Counted from the stretch's first letter, positions 24,657 to 33,849 are shown. The stretch: 64,000 nt of DNA from Kitasatospora sp. NBC_00240 (GCF_026342405.1 NZ_JAPEMU010000001.1:9114001-9178000), one strand, 5' to 3'. Translations and numbers: made by a program. The notes: a model not told the origin generated them from the sequence alone.

Positions 24657-26315
24657 ATGGCAGACCCCCAGGACGGGTCCAGATCCCGTTCGTCCCACCG
24701 CCGGCCGGCCCTGCCCCTCGCCGCCCTCGCGGCCCTCGCCCTGGTCGCGGCCTGCGCCGGTCCGCCGAAGAGCGGCGACACCGGCGGCGGCTCGTCCTAC
24801 CAGCTCTCCCAGGACACGCCCGCCGCCAAGGGCGACATCGACTCCTTCAGCTGGGCGCTGTACGCCGAGCCCCCCACGCTCGACTGGATCGCCGCGTTCG
24901 ACTACCCGCAGAACACCATCCTCTCCAACGTCTGCGAGAGCCTGATGCGGTGGACCCCCCAGCTCACGCTGGCCCCGGGCCTCGCCGAGAAGGCGTCCAA
25001 CCCCGACCCCACCACCTGGGTCTACGACCTGCGTCCGGGCGTGCACTTCCACGACGGCAGCGTGCTGACCGCCGACGACGTGGTCTACAGCCTCGGCCGG
25101 CAGCTGAACCCCGACAACGCCGCCGCCTGGGCCCAGCAGTTCCAGAACGTCAGCACCGTCATCAGGACCGGCCCGCTCCAGGTCACCGTGAAGCTGATCC
25201 AGCCGGACTCGCAGTTCAACCAGTACATGGCGACCGCCGCCGGCGTGGTGGCGGCCAAGGCCGGCGTCCAGGCCGCGGGCAAGGACTACGGCACCACCGG
25301 CAGCCTGGACTGCACCGGCCCGTTCGAGCTCGGCGCGTGGAACAAGGGCCAGTCCCTGGAACTGCGCCGCTTCGACAGCTACTGGGGTACCAAGGCGAAG
25401 GCGGCCAAGGCCGAGTTCCGCTTCCTCACCGACCCCTCGGCCCGGGTCAACGCGATGATCACCGGTGAGGCCGACGGCGGTTACCTGATCCCCACCGAGA
25501 GCTACGAGCGGCTGCGGAGCAGCGGCGCCGGCTCGCTCTACTTCGGCGAAGGCCTCAGCACCGTCAACGTCAACGTCACCAACATGAGCGGCGTGCTCGG
25601 CGACGCCCGGGTCCGCAAGGCGCTGTCCCTCGCGCTCGACCGATCCGGCTTCGTCAAGGCCGGTCTCGGCGGCGCGGGCACCGTCACCGGCTCGCTCACC
25701 ACCCGCGCCGCCTGGGCGGCCGCGCCCGAGGCGACCAGGAAGGACGCCTTCGAGGGCCTCACCCCCACCACCCCCGACCTCGCCCGGGCCAAGGCGCTGA
25801 TCAAGGAGGCGGGCGCGGCCGGCAAGACCGTCACGGTCGCCACCAGCCCGATCGGCCAGGACGTCTCACTGCTGGCCACCGCCGTGCAGGCGGCCGGCAC
25901 CGGCATCGGCCTGGACGTCCAGCTGAAGACCATCGCGCCGAACGCCTTCACCTCGCTGTTCACCTCGGCCGAGGCCCGCGAAGGCATCGACATGTTCCCC
26001 GAGACGTACTACGACTCGATCACCGACCCGCTGGACCTGCTGGCCAACTTCAAGACCGGCGCCTTCCAGAACTACGCGGGCTTCAGCGACCCCGCCTACG
26101 ACGACCTGGTCAAGAAGGCCACCACCACCGCCGACCCCGCCGAGCGGTTCGCGATCGAGGCGCAGCTGCAGAAGATCGCCTCCGACGAGCTGCTGTGGAT
26201 ACCGGTCGCCGAGTGGCCCACCGCGGTGTTCATGAACAAGCGGATCACCGGCGCGCCCACCACCATCTCGTACATGTACTACCCGTGGGCGGCCGACGTG
26301 GGAGCGGCCCGGTGA
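24657..26315 (+). CDS. ABC transporter substrate-binding lipoprotein, family 5
   Basis: 552 residues. A Sec-type signal with lipobox (LALVAACAG) is followed by the SBP_bac_5 fold: YAEPPTLDWIAAFDYPQN, then LAEKASNPDPTTWVYDLRPGVHFHDGSVLTADDV, typical of DppA/OppA/opine-binding proteins. I use the ATG at 24657, with GGAAGAGAGA upstream; a GTG at 24633 is an alternative. First gene of a five-gene importer with overlapping stops and starts. Ligand could be peptides or guanidino compounds. Confidence 0.92.
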   Translation: MADPQDGSRSRSSHRRPALPLAALAALALVAACAGPPKSGDTGGGSSYQLSQDTPAAKGDIDSFSWALYAEPPTLDWIAAFDYPQNTILSNVCESLMRWTPQLTLAPGLAEKASNPDPTTWVYDLRPGVHFHDGSVLTADDVVYSLGRQLNPDNAAAWAQQFQNVSTVIRTGPLQVTVKLIQPDSQFNQYMATAAGVVAAKAGVQAAGKDYGTTGSLDCTGPFELGAWNKGQSLELRRFDSYWGTKAKAAKAEFRFLTDPSARVNAMITGEADGGYLIPTESYERLRSSGAGSLYFGEGLSTVNVNVTNMSGVLGDARVRKALSLALDRSGFVKAGLGGAGTVTGSLTTRAAWAAAPEATRKDAFEGLTPTTPDLARAKALIKEAGAAGKTVTVATSPIGQDVSLLATAVQAAGTGIGLDVQLKTIAPNAFTSLFTSAEAREGIDMFPETYYDSITDPLDLLANFKTGAFQNYAGFSDPAYDDLVKKATTTADPAERFAIEAQLQKIASDELLWIPVAEWPTAVFMNKRITGAPTTISYMYYPWAADVGAAR

Positions 26316-27271
26316 GCTTCCTGAGATTCGCCGCACGCCGGCTGGCCGAGATGGCCGCCACGCTGTTCGGCGCCTCGTTCGTGATCTTCGGCGCGATGTA
26401 CCTGGCGCCGGGCAACCCGGCGAGCTTCCTGCTCTCCGGCCGCTCGGCCTCGCCGGAGGCGCTGAAGGCGATCAACGCCCAGTACCACCTGGACGACCCG
26501 TTCGTCCTGCAGTACCTGCGCTGGACCGGCCAGATCCTGCACGGCGACTTCGGCCGCTCGATCACCTACCGCACCGATGTGTCCCGGCTGCTCGCCGACC
26601 GGCTGCCCAGCACGCTGCTGCTGGTCGCGATGGCCCTCGTGCTGGTCGTCACGCTCGGCCTGCTGCTGGGCTGGATCGGCGCGGTGCGCGGCGGCGCCGC
26701 CGACTCCACCATCCTGGTGAGCACCACGTTCGCGCTCGGCACGCCGTCCTTCGTCGCGGCGGTCCTGCTGCAGGGCCTGTTCGCGGTGAAGCTCGGCTGG
26801 TTCCCCACCGGCGGCACCGGGGACGGCCTCGGCCAGATGATCTGGCACCTGACCCTGCCCGCCGTCGCGCTGGCGCTCTACCTGATCGGCATGCTCGCCC
26901 GGGTCACCCGCGCCGCGATGCTGGAGGTGCTGGGCCAGGAGCACGTCACCGTGGCCCGCAGCCGCGGGGTCTCCGACCATCGGGTGATCAGCCGGCACGT
27001 GTTCCGCAACGCGCTCGGCACCGTCCTCACCACCGGTGGCCTGATCGTCTCCACCCTGCTGGTCTGCACCGTCCTGGTGGAGTCCGCGTTCAGCGTCGGC
27101 GGCATCGGCCAGCTCCTCGAACTGTCCACCACCACCAAGGACTTCCCCACGGTGCAGGCCATCTCCCTGATCATGGTCGGGCTGTTCATGACGGTGAACC
27201 TGGTCGTCGACCTGCTGCACCCGCTGGTCGACCCCAGGGTCACCCTCGGGCCGAGGAGGTCCGCCGCATGA
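26312..27271 (+). CDS. ABC transporter permease, DppB-like
   Basis: 319 residues, about six transmembrane helices, beginning FLRFAARRLAEMAATLFGAS, with the NPAS.LLSGRSASPEAL loop and the EAA-like motif LGQEHVTVARSRGVSDHRV. GTG start overlaps the binding-protein stop (GTGA). Inner-membrane channel half, paired with the next gene. Confidence 0.93.
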   Translation: MSFLRFAARRLAEMAATLFGASFVIFGAMYLAPGNPASFLLSGRSASPEALKAINAQYHLDDPFVLQYLRWTGQILHGDFGRSITYRTDVSRLLADRLPSTLLLVAMALVLVVTLGLLLGWIGAVRGGAADSTILVSTTFALGTPSFVAAVLLQGLFAVKLGWFPTGGTGDGLGQMIWHLTLPAVALALYLIGMLARVTRAAMLEVLGQEHVTVARSRGVSDHRVISRHVFRNALGTVLTTGGLIVSTLLVCTVLVESAFSVGGIGQLLELSTTTKDFPTVQAISLIMVGLFMTVNLVVDLLHPLVDPRVTLGPRRSAA

Positions 27272-28122
27272 CCACGACCCTGCTGCGCCGGCCCGGCCTG
27301 GCCCGGATCCGTACCACCCGCGCACCGCTGCACCGGCTCTGCCTGGGCTTCGTCGCCCTGGTGGTGCTGGCCGCGCTGCTCGCCCCCTGGCTGGCGCCGT
27401 ACGACCCCAACGCCGTCGACCTGGGCAACGCCCTCGCCGGGCCGTCGGCGGACCACCTGCTCGGGGTCGACGCCTCCGGCCGCGACACCCTGTCCCGCCT
27501 GCTGATCGGAGCCCGCACCTCGCTGCTCGGACCACTCGGCGTGGTCGCCTTCTCCACCGTGGCCGGCGTCGCCGTCGGCGTCGCGGCCGCCTGGCGGGGC
27601 GGCTGGCTGGACTCCGTCCTGTCCCGCAGTACCGAGCTGGTCTTCGCGTTCCCGGGCATGCTGCTGGCGATCCTGATCGTCTCGGTCTACGGCGAGGGCC
27701 TGCTCGCCCCGGTGATCGCCCTGGCCATCGCCTACCTGCCCTACGTCAGCCGCCTCACCCGCTCCCTGGTGCTCGCCGAGCGCCGCCGCCCGTACGTGGA
27801 GGCCTACCAGGTGCAGGGCCATTCCGGCCTGCAGATCTGCCTGCGGCACGTCGTCCCGGGCATCGCCCCCGTCGTGCTCGCCCAGTCCACCGTCAACTTC
27901 GGCTACGCCCTCATCGACCTCGCCGGCCTCTCCTTCCTCGGACTCGGCGTGCCCGCGCTGACACCCGACTGGGGCCGGATGGTCTTCGACGGCCAGTCCG
28001 CCATCCAGCACGGCTACCCCCTGTCGGCGATCCTGCCCTGCGCCGCCATCGTGCTGACCGTGGTCGCCTTCAACGTCGTCGGCGAGCGCTGGGCCGACCA
28101 GGTCGCCAGGAGGGACCGATGA
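27268..28122 (+). CDS. ABC transporter permease, DppC-like
   Basis: 284 residues with the DppC N-terminal hydrophobic segment, HLLGVDASGRDTLSRLLIGA and the cytoplasmic loop EAYQVQGHSGLQICLRHVVP. ATG overlaps the DppB-like stop by 4 bp, showing translational coupling. Confidence 0.93.
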   Translation: MTTTLLRRPGLARIRTTRAPLHRLCLGFVALVVLAALLAPWLAPYDPNAVDLGNALAGPSADHLLGVDASGRDTLSRLLIGARTSLLGPLGVVAFSTVAGVAVGVAAAWRGGWLDSVLSRSTELVFAFPGMLLAILIVSVYGEGLLAPVIALAIAYLPYVSRLTRSLVLAERRRPYVEAYQVQGHSGLQICLRHVVPGIAPVVLAQSTVNFGYALIDLAGLSFLGLGVPALTPDWGRMVFDGQSAIQHGYPLSAILPCAAIVLTVVAFNVVGERWADQVARRDR

Positions 28123-29096
28123 CCACCCTCGACATCCAGGCCTACCGCCTGAGCCTGCCGAACACCGCGAGACCCGTCCTCGCCGGCGTCGACCTCACCG
28201 TCGAGGCCCGCGAGACGGTCGCCCTGGTCGGCGAGTCCGGCTCCGGCAAGAGCCTCACCTCGCGCAGCGTCCTCGGGCTGCTCCCGGCCGGCGCCCGCAC
28301 CGAGGGCACCGTCCGGGTCGACGGCGAGGACGTCCTGACCATGGCCCCCGACGAGCTCCGCCGCCTGCGGACCAACAGCGCGGCCATGATCTTCCAGGAC
28401 CCGCGCGCCGCCATCAACCCGCTCCGCCGGATCGGGGACTTCCTCACCGAGAGCGTGCGCCTCAACGCCGGCACCGCCCCGGCCACGGCCACCGCGCGGG
28501 CCGCGGAGATGCTGGAGGCCGTCGGCCTCACCGCCGCCGCCCTGCGGCAGTACCCGGGCGAGCTGTCCGGCGGCATGCTGCAACGCGTCATGATCGCCGC
28601 CGCCCTGATGGGCGACCCGGCCCTGATCCTGGCGGACGAGCCCACCACGGCCCTGGACGTCACCACCCAGGCCGAGGTCGTCGCCCTGCTCGGGGACCTC
28701 AAGGCCCGCTTCGGCACCGGCCTGCTCTTCGTCACCCACGACCTCGGGCTCGCCGCCGCCATCAGCGACCGGGTCTACGTCATGTACGCCGGACGGATCG
28801 CCGAGACCGGCCCGGCCGAGGCCCTGTTCGACCGCCCGCGCCACCCGTACACGGCCGCGCTGCTCAACTCGACGCCACGGCTGGAGGCCCCCGCGGGCCG
28901 GCTGGCCGCCATCGAGGGCCGGCCGCCGAGCCTCCAGGAGGAGCTGGTGGGCTGCCCGTTCGCCTCCCGGTGTCCGACGGCGACCTTCCTCTGCAGCCAG
29001 CAGGCACCGGCGCTGCTGCCGATCGCCGGCGAGCCGGCCCGCCGGGTGGCCTGCCACCACAGCGACCGGACGGGGGCGGTGAGCGCCGATGCGTAA
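28119..29096 (+). CDS. ABC transporter ATPase, DppD-like
   Basis: 325 residues. Walker A GESGSGKSLTSR, Q-loop FQDPRAAINPL, signature LSGGMLQRV, Walker B LILADEPTTALD, switch His in FVTHDLG. The C-terminal oligopeptide-type extension contains CPFASRCPTATFLC, a cysteine motif often linked to an iron-sulfur cluster in DppD/F. Start overlaps the DppC-like stop by 4 bp. Confidence 0.94.
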   Translation: MTTLDIQAYRLSLPNTARPVLAGVDLTVEARETVALVGESGSGKSLTSRSVLGLLPAGARTEGTVRVDGEDVLTMAPDELRRLRTNSAAMIFQDPRAAINPLRRIGDFLTESVRLNAGTAPATATARAAEMLEAVGLTAAALRQYPGELSGGMLQRVMIAAALMGDPALILADEPTTALDVTTQAEVVALLGDLKARFGTGLLFVTHDLGLAAAISDRVYVMYAGRIAETGPAEALFDRPRHPYTAALLNSTPRLEAPAGRLAAIEGRPPSLQEELVGCPFASRCPTATFLCSQQAPALLPIAGEPARRVACHHSDRTGAVSADA

Positions 29097-29196
29097 GGCA
29101 CCCATGGAAGCCGTCGGCGGGGCGGGGGGCGGGCGGCCGCGCCCGGCGACCGGTCCGGGGACGGCCGGCGCGACCAGCCCGAAGGGGGAGCCGTCG

Positions 29197-29994
29197 ATGA
29201 GGAAGACCGTTCTGGAGGTGCTGGGCCTGCACCGGGCCTACGGGAGCGTCCAGGCGGTGGACAACGTCTCGTTCACCCTCGCCGAGGGCGGCTCGCTGGG
29301 CATCGTCGGCGAGTCCGGTTCGGGCAAGACGACCACCGCTCGGATCGTCGTCGGCCTGGAGAGCGCGGACTCCGGCCGGGTCCTGGTGCACCGGCGGGAC
29401 CGGACCGAGCACCGGCGCGGCCGGGCGCACCGGCTGGCCAGGGCCCGCGAGGTGCAGATGGTCTTCCAGGACCCGTTCCTCTCGCTGGACCCCCGCACAC
29501 CCGTCGGAGCGGTGCTGCGGGAGACGCTCCGGCTGCACTTCCCGGACGGCGACCACGACCGGCGGATCGCCGAGCTGCTGGACCAGGTCGGCCTCGGTAC
29601 CCGGGAGGCCGCCGCGCTGCCCCGGCAGCTGTCCGGCGGGCAGCGCCAGCGCGTCGCGATCGCCCGGGCCCTGGCGGTCGAGCCGGCCGTGCTGGTCCTG
29701 GACGAGGCGGTGGCCGCGCTGGACGTCTCCGTCCAGGCGCAGATCCTCAACCTGCTGGCCGACATCAGGGACGAGACCGGCATCGGTTACCTGTTCATCA
29801 CCCACGACCTCGGGGTGGTGCGGTGCGTCACCGACGAGGTCATCGTGATGCGCCGGGGGAAGATCGTCGAGTCCGGCCCGACCCCGGAGGTGCTGGCCAG
29901 GCCCCAGCACCCCTACACCCGGCTCCTGCTGGACTCCGTGCCCAGGCCGGGTTGGGATCCGCGGGGCATCGCCGAGGCGCGCCGCGCGCTGTAG
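29197..29994 (+). CDS. ABC transporter ATPase, DppF-like
   Basis: 265 residues from the ATG behind AAGGGGGAG. Walker A GESGSGKTTTAR, Q-loop FQDPFLSLDP, signature LSGGQRQRV, Walker B VLVLDEAVAALD (Glu is followed by Ala rather than the usual Pro), switch FITHDLG. Short C-terminus without the cysteine motif. An upstream in-frame ATG at 29089 overlaps DppD but would add a low-complexity Gly/Pro leader. Completes the importer. Confidence 0.92.
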   Translation: MRKTVLEVLGLHRAYGSVQAVDNVSFTLAEGGSLGIVGESGSGKTTTARIVVGLESADSGRVLVHRRDRTEHRRGRAHRLARAREVQMVFQDPFLSLDPRTPVGAVLRETLRLHFPDGDHDRRIAELLDQVGLGTREAAALPRQLSGGQRQRVAIARALAVEPAVLVLDEAVAALDVSVQAQILNLLADIRDETGIGYLFITHDLGVVRCVTDEVIVMRRGKIVESGPTPEVLARPQHPYTRLLLDSVPRPGWDPRGIAEARRAL

Positions 29995-30010
29995 CGCGGC
30001 CACCGAACCC

Positions 30011-30052
30011 GGGTCCGGGCGGTCGGCGCCCCCACGGCGGCGGCCCGGACCC
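30011..30052. terminator. 10-bp stem after the importer operon
   Basis: GGGTCCGGGC (30011-30020) pairs with GCCCGGACCC (30043-30052), 17 bp past the last ATPase stop. Confidence 0.55.
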
Positions 30053-30154
30053 GATCCCCGATCTGCTCCGACCCGATCCGCCCCGGCGGACCCTTCGAAC
30101 CGGCGGGTCGGCCCCCGGCCGGGTCGCCCGAACGGTGGCGCACGGGCCGCCCAC

Positions 30155-30192
30155 CGGGTGATCCGCTTCGCTATCATCGGATATCACCCGAT
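30155..30192 (+). promoter_or_regulatory. inverted-repeat region upstream of PAD5
   Basis: CGGGTGAT (30155-30162) is repeated inverted at 30183-30190, and ATCGG (30176-30180) pairs with CCGAT (30188-30192). TATCAT at 30172-30177 is a good -10. Different from the class A and B sites, so PAD5 may answer to another regulator. Confidence 0.55.
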
Positions 30193-30224
30193 TTCGGATG
30201 ATCTTCCCGGCATCAGGGGAACCC

Positions 30225-31415
30225 ATGAGAAGCCCCGCCCTGTCCCGCCGGACGCTGCTGCGCTCCGGCGCGGTCCTGGCCGCCGTCGCCCTGCTGGACG
30301 GCTGCGGCTCCGACCCCTCGGCCGGCCCGCCGGCCGGGGCGACGGCGAGCACGGGCGGCGGGGCGAGCCCCGCTCCCGGCGGGGCCGCCTCGCTCGCCAT
30401 GCCCGCCGAATGGCAGCCGCACACGCGTACGTTCATGGCCTGGCCGGCTCTGGAGGAGGTCTGGGGCGACCAGCTTGCCGCCGTCCGCCGCGACATCGCG
30501 GGCGTGGCCCGGGCCGTCGCCGGGTTCGAGCCGGTGGTCCTGATGGCCCGCCCGGACCAGAGCGCGGAGGCCAGGCAGCTGTGCGGCGACAGTGTCGAGG
30601 TCCTCGACCTCCAGGTGGACGACCTCTGGGCCCGGGACACCGGGCCCACCTTCGTCACCGGTCCGCCCGGCCTGGCCGGGGTGGACTTCAACTTCAACGG
30701 CTGGGGCGGCAAGCAGACCCACGACAACGACAGCCGGGTCGCCGCCGCCCTGCTCGACCACTACGGGATCCGCCGGATCCAGGCACCGATCACCGCGGAG
30801 GGCGGCGCCGTCGAGGTCGACGGCGAGGGCACCCTGATGGCCACCGAGAGCTCGCTGGTCAACCCGAACCGCAACCCCGGCCGGACCCGCGACCAGATCC
30901 AGGCGGCCCTGGAGGAGATGCTCGGGGTGCAGCGGGTGATCTGGTTCCAGGGGGTCGCCGGCAAGGACATCACCGACTGCCACGTCGACGCCCTGGCGCG
31001 GTTCGCCGAACCGGGTGTCGTGGTGCTCCACCGGCCCGGCCCGGACGCGCCGCCGGACATCTGGTCGACCGCCTCCGACCAGGCCCTGCAGGTGCTGAAG
31101 AGCGCCACCGACGCCAGGGGCAGAAGCCTGCGGGTCGTCGAGCTCACCGAACCGGACTTCTCGAAGATCGACGGCGGCGGGGACGACTTCCTCGCCACCT
31201 ACCTCAACTACTACGTCGTCAACGGCGGGGTGATCATGCCCCGGTTCGGCGACCGCGACGCGGACGCCCGGGCCGCCGCCGTCCTGGCGGAGCTCCACCC
31301 GGACCGCCAGGTCGTCCAGGTCGACATCAACGCCATCGCCGCGGGCGGCGGCGGGATCCACTGCTCCACCCAGCAGCAGCCGCAGGCCGCCGCTTTGCCG
31401 TCCGCCGCGTCCTGA
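30225..31415 (+). CDS. PAD5: Tat lipoprotein agmatine deiminase/PAD-family enzyme
   Basis: 396 residues from the ATG with AGGGGA upstream. Signal PALSRRTLLRSGAVLAAVAL has the twin arginine and lipobox LDGC (Cys27), then a Gly/Ala/Pro spacer. Catalytic Asp138 (DLWARDTGP), His253 (TDCHVDA), Cys380 (GGGGIHCST). Its core is closest in feel to PAD2 and PAD4 (MPAEWQPHTRTFMAWPA). It follows the importer directly, so deimination at the membrane surface could feed the importer. Confidence 0.92.
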   Translation: MRSPALSRRTLLRSGAVLAAVALLDGCGSDPSAGPPAGATASTGGGASPAPGGAASLAMPAEWQPHTRTFMAWPALEEVWGDQLAAVRRDIAGVARAVAGFEPVVLMARPDQSAEARQLCGDSVEVLDLQVDDLWARDTGPTFVTGPPGLAGVDFNFNGWGGKQTHDNDSRVAAALLDHYGIRRIQAPITAEGGAVEVDGEGTLMATESSLVNPNRNPGRTRDQIQAALEEMLGVQRVIWFQGVAGKDITDCHVDALARFAEPGVVVLHRPGPDAPPDIWSTASDQALQVLKSATDARGRSLRVVELTEPDFSKIDGGGDDFLATYLNYYVVNGGVIMPRFGDRDADARAAAVLAELHPDRQVVQVDINAIAAGGGGIHCSTQQQPQAAALPSAAS

Positions 31416-31460
31416 CCGAGGTCTTCGACGACGGCGTTCCGGCGGGGCCGTGCCGCGGGG

Positions 31461-32120
31461 TCAGCGCCCGGCGCCCGCCGAGGCCAGCCCGAGGACGACC
31501 GCGCGCACCACGGCCTCCGCGTCGACCTCGGCGTCGGCCTCCTCGTCCAGAGACCGGATCGCGGCCAGGCCGTCGACGGCGGCGGCCGCCGCCTCACCGA
31601 GGGTGCGGGGGTCCGGTCCGTCGCCGCGCTCGTCCGCCAGCACCTGGTAGAGGGTGACGAAGCAGGAGCGCCAGCGGCGGTACTCGCCCGCCAGGCTCGC
31701 CCGGACCCGGTCGTCGTTGAGCGCGAACCAGTGCAGCGCCGAGTGCAGGCGGGACAGGTCGGCGCCCTCCGGCTGGGTGAGCAGGCCGACCACGCGCTCG
31801 GCCCGTTCGGCGAACGGGCCGGGAGCGCCGACCGCCTCCTCCAGCGGGGTGATCCACTCCGGCCGGATGTCCTCGACCACGGCCAGGATCAGATCGGTCC
31901 GGTCCTGGAAGTGGTAGTGGCACATGCCGTGTGTCACCCCGCCGGCGGCGGCGACGTTGCGGGTGGTGAACGGGATGCTGTCGTCGCCCGCCAGCAGGGT
32001 CCGGGCCGCCGCGATCAGGCGGGCCCGGGTCTGCTCGCCCTTCGCGGAGGCGCGGGTCCGGCCGGTCGGCCGCTCTGCCGGGACGGGCCGGGACGGGGTG
32101 TCGCTGGATCGTGTAGCCAC
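31461..32120 (-). CDS. TetR-family regulator TetR-3
   Basis: 219 residues from a GTG. The helix-turn-helix FTTRNVAAAGGVTHGMCHYHFQDR (in two parts: NVAAAGGVTHGMCHYHF) differs from TetR-1/2, in line with a different operator. The ligand domain is TetR_C-like (LHSALHWFALNDDRVRASLA). Divergent from PAD6, whose promoter carries the class B palindrome, so TetR-3 is the best candidate to bind class B sites. Confidence 0.92.
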   Translation of the reverse strand: MATRSSDTPSRPVPAERPTGRTRASAKGEQTRARLIAAARTLLAGDDSIPFTTRNVAAAGGVTHGMCHYHFQDRTDLILAVVEDIRPEWITPLEEAVGAPGPFAERAERVVGLLTQPEGADLSRLHSALHWFALNDDRVRASLAGEYRRWRSCFVTLYQVLADERGDGPDPRTLGEAAAAAVDGLAAIRSLDEEADAEVDAEAVVRAVVLGLASAGAGR

Positions 32121-32361
32121 CCGCGAACTGTAACGAGTCGGCCGTCGGTGGTGGATCTCGCTCGGTGGATTGCGCCGGGAATTCGGCCGGGGCGCGCGGC
32201 TGTGGCCCCGCCCCCGTGCGACGGGGGTGTACGGACGGGCCTTCGCCGGCGGCCGGTCCGTCGGGCGGCCGGTGATCGGGGGCCGGCCGCCCCGGCCTGA
32301 GCTGGGCCGATGCGGTTGGGGGCCGCCCGGCCCGGCATGGGGAAAGGCCTCGGAGAAAGTA

Positions 32362-32381
32362 TTGACCGAGCGCTTGGTCAG
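32362..32381 (+). promoter_or_regulatory. class B TetR operator with PAD6 promoter
   Basis: TTGACCGAGCGCTTGGTCAG, a palindrome with two mismatches. TTGACC is the -35 and TAGCTT (32385-32390) the -10 at 17-bp spacing; start of PAD6 is 50 bp further. Confidence 0.87.
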
Positions 32382-32440
32382 TTATAGCTTTCCGATCCAT
32401 CGGCGGACGACCCGCCGGTGGCAGACATGGAGGCCGAGAG

Positions 32441-33688
32441 ATGAACGAGCAGATCACCACGGAGGAGCAGCCCGGCAGACCGCAGGCGCCGGTGCTGGGC
32501 AGGCGCCGGGTGCTGGCGGCGGCCGGGCTCACCGCCGTCGGCGTCGTGTGGGCGGCCAACAGCGGCACCTCCCAGGTCGCGCAGGCCGCCGACACCCCCG
32601 GGTGCGGCACCCCCTCGCCCACCCCGACCCCCACCGCCACGGGCGGCACCGGGACCTACCGCGTCCCGATCGACACCGTCCGGCACACCCGGACCTGGAT
32701 GGCCTGGCCCGACAGCACGGCGATCTGGAACGGCGGCCGTCGCGGCGGCACCTCGCTGGCCGGCATCCAGGCCAACATCGCGCTGATCGCCAACACCATC
32801 GCGAAGTACGAGCCGGTCGTCATGTGCGCCAACCCGGCCAGCGCCGCGGCCGCGAAGAAGGCCTGCTCCGCCGCCAATGTGACGGTCATCAGCACCATCC
32901 CGGTGGACGACTGCTGGATGCGCGACTCGGGCCCGGTGTTCCGCACCAACGGCACCGGCGGCCTGGACGCCGTCGGCCTGAACTTCGACGGCTGGGGCAA
33001 CAAGCAGACCCACGCCAAGGACGCCCAGGTCGCCAAGCTCGTAGCGGCCTACGCCGGGGTCCCCTTCACCGCCGCCCCGGGATTCGTGGCCGAGGGCGGG
33101 GCCATCGAGGCCGACGGTGCGGGCACCCTGATGGCCACCCGCAGCAGCATCCTGGACCCGGCCCGCAACGGCGCCATGACGCAGGCCCAGGCCGAGGCCG
33201 CGATGTTCGCCGCGTACGGCGCCACCAAGGTGATCTGGTTCGACGGCTACATCGACTCCGGCGACATCACCCGCGACCACGTCGACGCGACCAGCCGCTT
33301 CATCGAGGTCGGCAAGGGTCTGGTCCAGCAGCCGAACGCCAAGGACACCCACGACGGCTGGTACAACGACGAGATCAACCAGTACAACGTCCTGTCCGCC
33401 GCCTCGGACGCGACGGGGGGCGCGGTCCAGGTGACGAAGATCGGCGGTCCGGACTACAACGTGATCCGGTCGACCAGCGCGAACTTCGTCGGCTCCTACG
33501 CCAACTACTACGTCTGCAACGGCGCCGTCATCTCCGCCCAGTTCGGTGACAGCAAGGCCGACGCGGCCGCCAAGGTCACCCTGCAGAGCCTCTTCCCGGG
33601 TCGGGTGATCGAGCAGCTGAACATCGACTCGGTCGGCGCCGGCGGCGGCGGGATCCACTGCGTCACCCAGCCGCAGCCCGTCCCGTAG
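32441..33688 (+). CDS. PAD6: Tat-exported agmatine deiminase/PAD-family enzyme
   Basis: 415 residues, ATG behind GGAGGCCGAGAG. Twin-arginine signal LGRRRVLAAAGLTAVGVVWA, cleavage near AQAAD (about 50), then a SPTPTPTAT linker that sets it apart. Catalytic Asp162 (CWMRDSGP), His280 (RDHVDA), Cys407 (GGGGIHCVT). TES of the other paralogs is TRSS here, as in PAD7, with which it shares most blocks. Under the class B operator. Confidence 0.93.
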   Translation: MNEQITTEEQPGRPQAPVLGRRRVLAAAGLTAVGVVWAANSGTSQVAQAADTPGCGTPSPTPTPTATGGTGTYRVPIDTVRHTRTWMAWPDSTAIWNGGRRGGTSLAGIQANIALIANTIAKYEPVVMCANPASAAAAKKACSAANVTVISTIPVDDCWMRDSGPVFRTNGTGGLDAVGLNFDGWGNKQTHAKDAQVAKLVAAYAGVPFTAAPGFVAEGGAIEADGAGTLMATRSSILDPARNGAMTQAQAEAAMFAAYGATKVIWFDGYIDSGDITRDHVDATSRFIEVGKGLVQQPNAKDTHDGWYNDEINQYNVLSAASDATGGAVQVTKIGGPDYNVIRSTSANFVGSYANYYVCNGAVISAQFGDSKADAAAKVTLQSLFPGRVIEQLNIDSVGAGGGGIHCVTQPQPVP

Positions 33689-33813
33689 GCCGTCCGCAGG
33701 TCGCCGGAGGCGGAGCGGGCCGGCGGTCCCTCCGGCCGTCGGTGCCCTGCGGATCGGTGCGGCGCGGTGGCGATCGGGGGTGGATTCCTGACCGTCCGGC
33801 AGGGCAGTTCCGT

Positions 33814-33849
33814 CCGTATTATTGACCGAGCGCTCGGTCAATAATACGG
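33814..33849 (+). promoter_or_regulatory. 36-bp perfect palindrome: class B operator and PAD7 promoter
   Basis: Every base from 33814 to 33849 pairs with its mirror about 33831/33832. The core is TTGACCGAGCGCTCGGTCAA (33822-33841). TTGACC is the -35, and TACGGT (33845-33850) a -10 at 17 bp. The start of PAD7 is 52 bp downstream. Confidence 0.92.
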
